NCBI GenBank assembly: GCA_024364805.1 | Contig: CM044516.1 | Coordinates: forward strand, 39,395,489 to 39,415,608 | Direction: 5' to 3' | Length of the DNA: 20,120 nt | Origin: Euprymna scolopes | Lineage: Eukaryota > Mollusca > Cephalopoda > Sepiida > Sepiolidae | In this document: piece after piece, positions 17,314 through 20,120 of the stretch | Position numbering within the stretch: position 1 is the stretch's first letter | Layout of the letters: every line of letters starts with the position of its first letter | The notes under the pieces: generated by a model | The model's database searches: none | What the model was told of the DNA's origin: nothing | The model's input: only the letters and a program-made list of their open reading frames with translations | Program-made: the position numbers and the translations under genes

Positions 17314-18690
17314 CTGAACCAATATTATGAGGAGGAAAACAACACTGGGATAAATAGAGAATGACAATCTCGGGTTATTTTGGACTTTTCCTTTTTCTAG
17401 AATAGTTGCCCTACCTTGTTTGATCTGCATTACTAGTTAACCCATGAAGAGGAGGAGGAGGATAGATTCATACTTTTACGACTAGACACTCCTCCTCATA
17501 AAAACAGGTTTAGTGGAAAGTGCTACTATTAAATCCATAGATGATGAGGGGGGGGGTCAGATGATTTTACACCTATAAATAAATAAATAAATCCTAAAGG
17601 GTTACTATGCTGTAAAAGAGAGAACTCAAAAGAAAAAACTATTTTTTTTTTTTTTACATTTGACAAAAAGGTGCATAAATAGTTGCAGGTTGGTGACAGG
17701 TGATAAGTGACAGGTGTTACAGTACACAAAAGCAATAAATATTTGTGTTAAGATGTTAATCAGATACGAATAATGAAACAAGTGATATTCAGTTGAGATC
17801 ATTTAATTACTATATTCCTCACATTATGACAATAAAAATATAAAGAACTACAGAACATTTTCATATCTGCATTGTTAACTTTATAAGTAAAAGAGTTATC
17901 TACTCTCATGTAGTGTCCAGGAGTTATCTGCCCCTACTACAGGAAGTAACATAAACAAAACAGTTTTTCATAACTTATTCAGAGTTCACCAACAAGAGCG
18001 ATAACTTATGACACTTTAAAGACAAAAAAAAAAAGGGTCTCGACTTTTGTTGTCCATGCAGTCAACAGTCTATTCTTCTTCTCTTCTTCTTCAGAAATCC
18101 ACAATTACGTTTGATCACGTCAATGAGATTACATTCTCTCCCTTTATCGCATAAAAAACCGTCCTTATATGCACTCACTTCTAATCCCGACGGATCTCTC
18201 TCTCTTTTTTTTTTTTACTGAACGGATTCCAGATTCGAATGAGAGTTGTTTTCTTTTGTGCACATCCTATTTTGTCTCTTTCTCAGCAGAGATTGTTGTT
18301 CAGTTCTGCTACATTCCCTTATTATAAAAAACTTAATCTATTTATTAAAATTCTATGCACCGTTTTGTTTATCTGTTTTAATAAGACTGACAAAATTTTG
18401 TACATCTGTGTTTCTCGCCATATGTAACTTTAATAATTAAATATTGAATTATTTTTCATTCGTTATTAATTGGATATTAATTGAATGAAATTAAAAATAA
18501 AATAAGGAAAAACTGAAACAAAATTTTTTAAATTCTATTTTACAAAAATTTTAATCATGACAATATTTTGAATTAGATATCTCTAAGCCATGCATATGTC
18601 TTTTTAGTTTTCAGTAAACATTCACAGCAAAACCTCATTGATCTACAAATATTGCAAAGATATAAATACTGCACAAAAGTTGCATAATCA
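17314..18690. other. AT-rich non-coding stretch, no gene seen
   Basis: The region contains GGA triplets at about 17449-17461, a G7 run near 17550, an (AAAT)n run at 17574-17592, T and A homopolymers near 17641, 18027 and 18208, and a TCTTCTTC tract ending in CAG near 18092. The overlapping frames at 18239-18440 are short, hydrophobic and without recognisable domains. Confidence 0.6.
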
Positions 18691-18930
18691 ATTACAGTGG
18701 CAGGAATTGTAGATGGTCTGATGATAATGACACATACACGTCTTTTTTATGTGTGGAAAACTGGTTCGACACTTTCCCAGATGTGGATGATAACAAGTAG
18801 TGGTGGGCTTCATCAAACTTGGCGCTTTTAGATGCAAATGTTGCTGAATGCCTTAATGGTGTCGGTGGCAAGCAATAAGTCAAAATCACACTTTGAAGGT
18901 TATACGTGTTGTCGATTATCACAGACTAAC
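18690..18930. other. Unidentified coding-like island
   Basis: Local GC content rises above the flanks. On the plus strand one frame reads VENWFDTFPDVDDNK, a stop, then WWASSNLALLDANVAECLNG, which looks like decayed coding sequence. The minus strand is open for 76 codons (18692-18922) with a Ser/His-rich translation. Neither direction matches a family I know. A fragment of a mobile-element protein is the simplest reading. No splice-flanked exon structure is convincing. Confidence 0.25.
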
Positions 18931-19132
18931 CTGTAATTAAAAAATGTTTCTGCTGGAATTTTACACTTAGCAACTTTATTTCAACAGCAAAATAGTTGTT
19001 TCAGATTCAGATTGAATTTCTATTTAAATATCATATGAATTCAACGTCCAATAAATGAAGGGATTGAAGTTTGAGATTGACTGCATTCATATGCTAGCAC
19101 TGTCCTTAATCAAATTGTTTTATTGTGAAGCC
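18931..19132. other. AT-rich lead-in to minisatellite, no gene seen
   Basis: Unique AT-rich sequence with no identifiable feature. Confidence 0.6.
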
Positions 19133-20120
19133 ATGTGTTTCATTATTGATAATGGCAAATGTGTTTAATCATCAATAATAAAAAATGTGTTTCATTATCA
19201 CTATATATAAAAATGTGTTTCATTATTAATAATAAAAAATGTGTTTCATCATTAATAATAAATTGTGTTTCATTATTAATAATAAAAATGTGTTTCATTA
19301 TTGATAATAAAAAATGTGTTTCATTATTGATAATGAAAATGTGTTTCATTATCAAGATATATATAAAATGTGTTTCATTATTAATAATAAAAATGTGTTT
19401 CATTATCAATAATAAAAAATGTTTTTCATTATTAATAATAGAAATGTGTTTCATTATCAATATATATAAAAAATGTGTTTCATTATCAATAATAAAAAAT
19501 GTATTTCCTTATCAATAATAAAAAATTTGGTTCATTATTAATAATGAAAAATGCGTTTCATTATTAATAATGAAAAATGTGTTTCATTATTGATAATGAA
19601 AAAATGTTTCATTATTAATAATAAAAAAATGTGTTTCATTATTCATAATAAAACATGTGTTTCATTATTAATAATAAAAAATGTGTTTAATTATAAATAA
19701 TAAAAATGTGTTCCATTATTAATAATAAAAATGTGTTTAATTATTAATAATAAAAAATGTGTTCCATTATTAATAATAAAAACGTGTTTAATTATTTATA
19801 ATAAAAAATGTGTTTCATTATTAATAATAAAAATGTGTTTCATTATTAATAATGAAAAATGTGTTTCATTATTAATAATGAAAAATGTGTTCAATTATTA
19901 ATAATGAAAAATGTGTTTCATTATTCATAATAAAAATGTGTTTCATTATTCATAATAAAAAATGTGTTCCATTATTAATAATAAAAACGTGTTTAATTAT
20001 TTATAATAAAAAATGTGTTTCATTATTAATAATAAAAATGTGTTTCATTATTAATAATAAAAATGTGTTCAATTATTAAGAATGAAAAATATGTTTCATT
20101 ATTCATAATAAAAATGTGTT
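19133..20120 (+). repeat. AT-rich minisatellite, ~26-bp unit, ~38 copies, continues past window
   Basis: The unit is approximately ATGTGTTTCATTATTAAT followed by AATAAAAA. It is repeated in tandem about 38 times and leaves the window unfinished. The core ATTATTAATAAT is a perfect 12-base palindrome kept in most units. Variants include TTGATAAT and TTCATAAT forms, and three left-half units (near 19200, 19355 and 19465) with a TATATATA core. Units with TTCC and ACGTGTTTAATTATTTAT recur as an ordered block at 19757 onward and again about 205 bases later, so a higher-order repeat is present on the right. Frames of 64-119 codons on both strands are repeats of the same few residues and are not genes. 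Confidence 0.97.

Noticed and set aside
18070-18190. Plus-strand splice acceptor (TCTTCTTCTTCAG) with an exon
   Set aside because: The following sequence has no supported frame or donor. CT tracts ending in CAG are common by chance here.
19133-20120. CRISPR-like array
   Set aside because: There are no unique spacers. Units are contiguous tandem copies, and the context is an animal genome.

Overview
The window looks like intronic or intergenic DNA from an animal genome. It is AT-rich and crowded with microsatellites, above all long (TA)n runs. It carries decayed non-LTR retrotransposons, a tRNA-derived SINE, a Tc1/mariner deletion derivative, a Penelope-type retroelement remnant, fold-back structures and a minisatellite. 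The mix of a tRNA-headed SINE, LINE 3' ends running into microsatellites, a GIY-YIG retroelement and many (TA)n tracts fits a mollusc, most likely a cephalopod. That placement is inference, not proof. No bacterial-style gene organisation is present, and most open frames of 60-130 codons are low-complexity or chance.

Layout, left to right. 1-3060: a TG microsatellite, a possible small fold-back element (760-1081), a diverged tandem/dispersed repeat family (1309-1500, with relatives near 640, 2250-2400 and 2950-3060), a perfect 25-bp-stem hairpin (2183-2237), and the 3' end of a LINE (2477-2737) that runs into a GGA/GAT microsatellite. 4273-5760: a (TA)n run abutting a large inverted repeat (arms 4333-4730 and 5213-5760). 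6801-7222: a unit bracketed by TAC-type microsatellites, then a C/T-rich tract. 8074-8180: a tRNA-derived SINE.

8308-8413 (minus): a 106-nt segment with a consensus splice acceptor and donor and a single open frame. It is the best candidate for a real host coding exon and suggests the window lies in introns of a minus-strand gene. Just upstream of it in gene sense are two copies of an ~85-bp repeat, each containing the octamer ATGCAAAT.

9900-11745 (minus): a 5'-truncated, frame-broken LINE with clear reverse transcriptase motifs. 12080-12545 (plus): a broken GIY-YIG domain of Penelope type, with a hammerhead-ribozyme-like fold about 0.9 kb downstream (13446-13493). 14825-15709: a Tc1/mariner element with matching 24-bp terminal repeats and TA target duplications, whose transposase has lost its middle. 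15746-19132 is mostly featureless AT-rich DNA with two unidentified coding-like islands. 19133 to the window end is a ~26-bp minisatellite with a palindromic core and a higher-order period of about 205 bp.

The genes do not form a pathway. The picture is one host exon in a large intron built from layered, mostly dead mobile elements. The most unusual items are the exon, the perfect hairpin, the long inverted repeat, the ribozyme-like fold beside the Penelope remnant, and the palindromic minisatellite.
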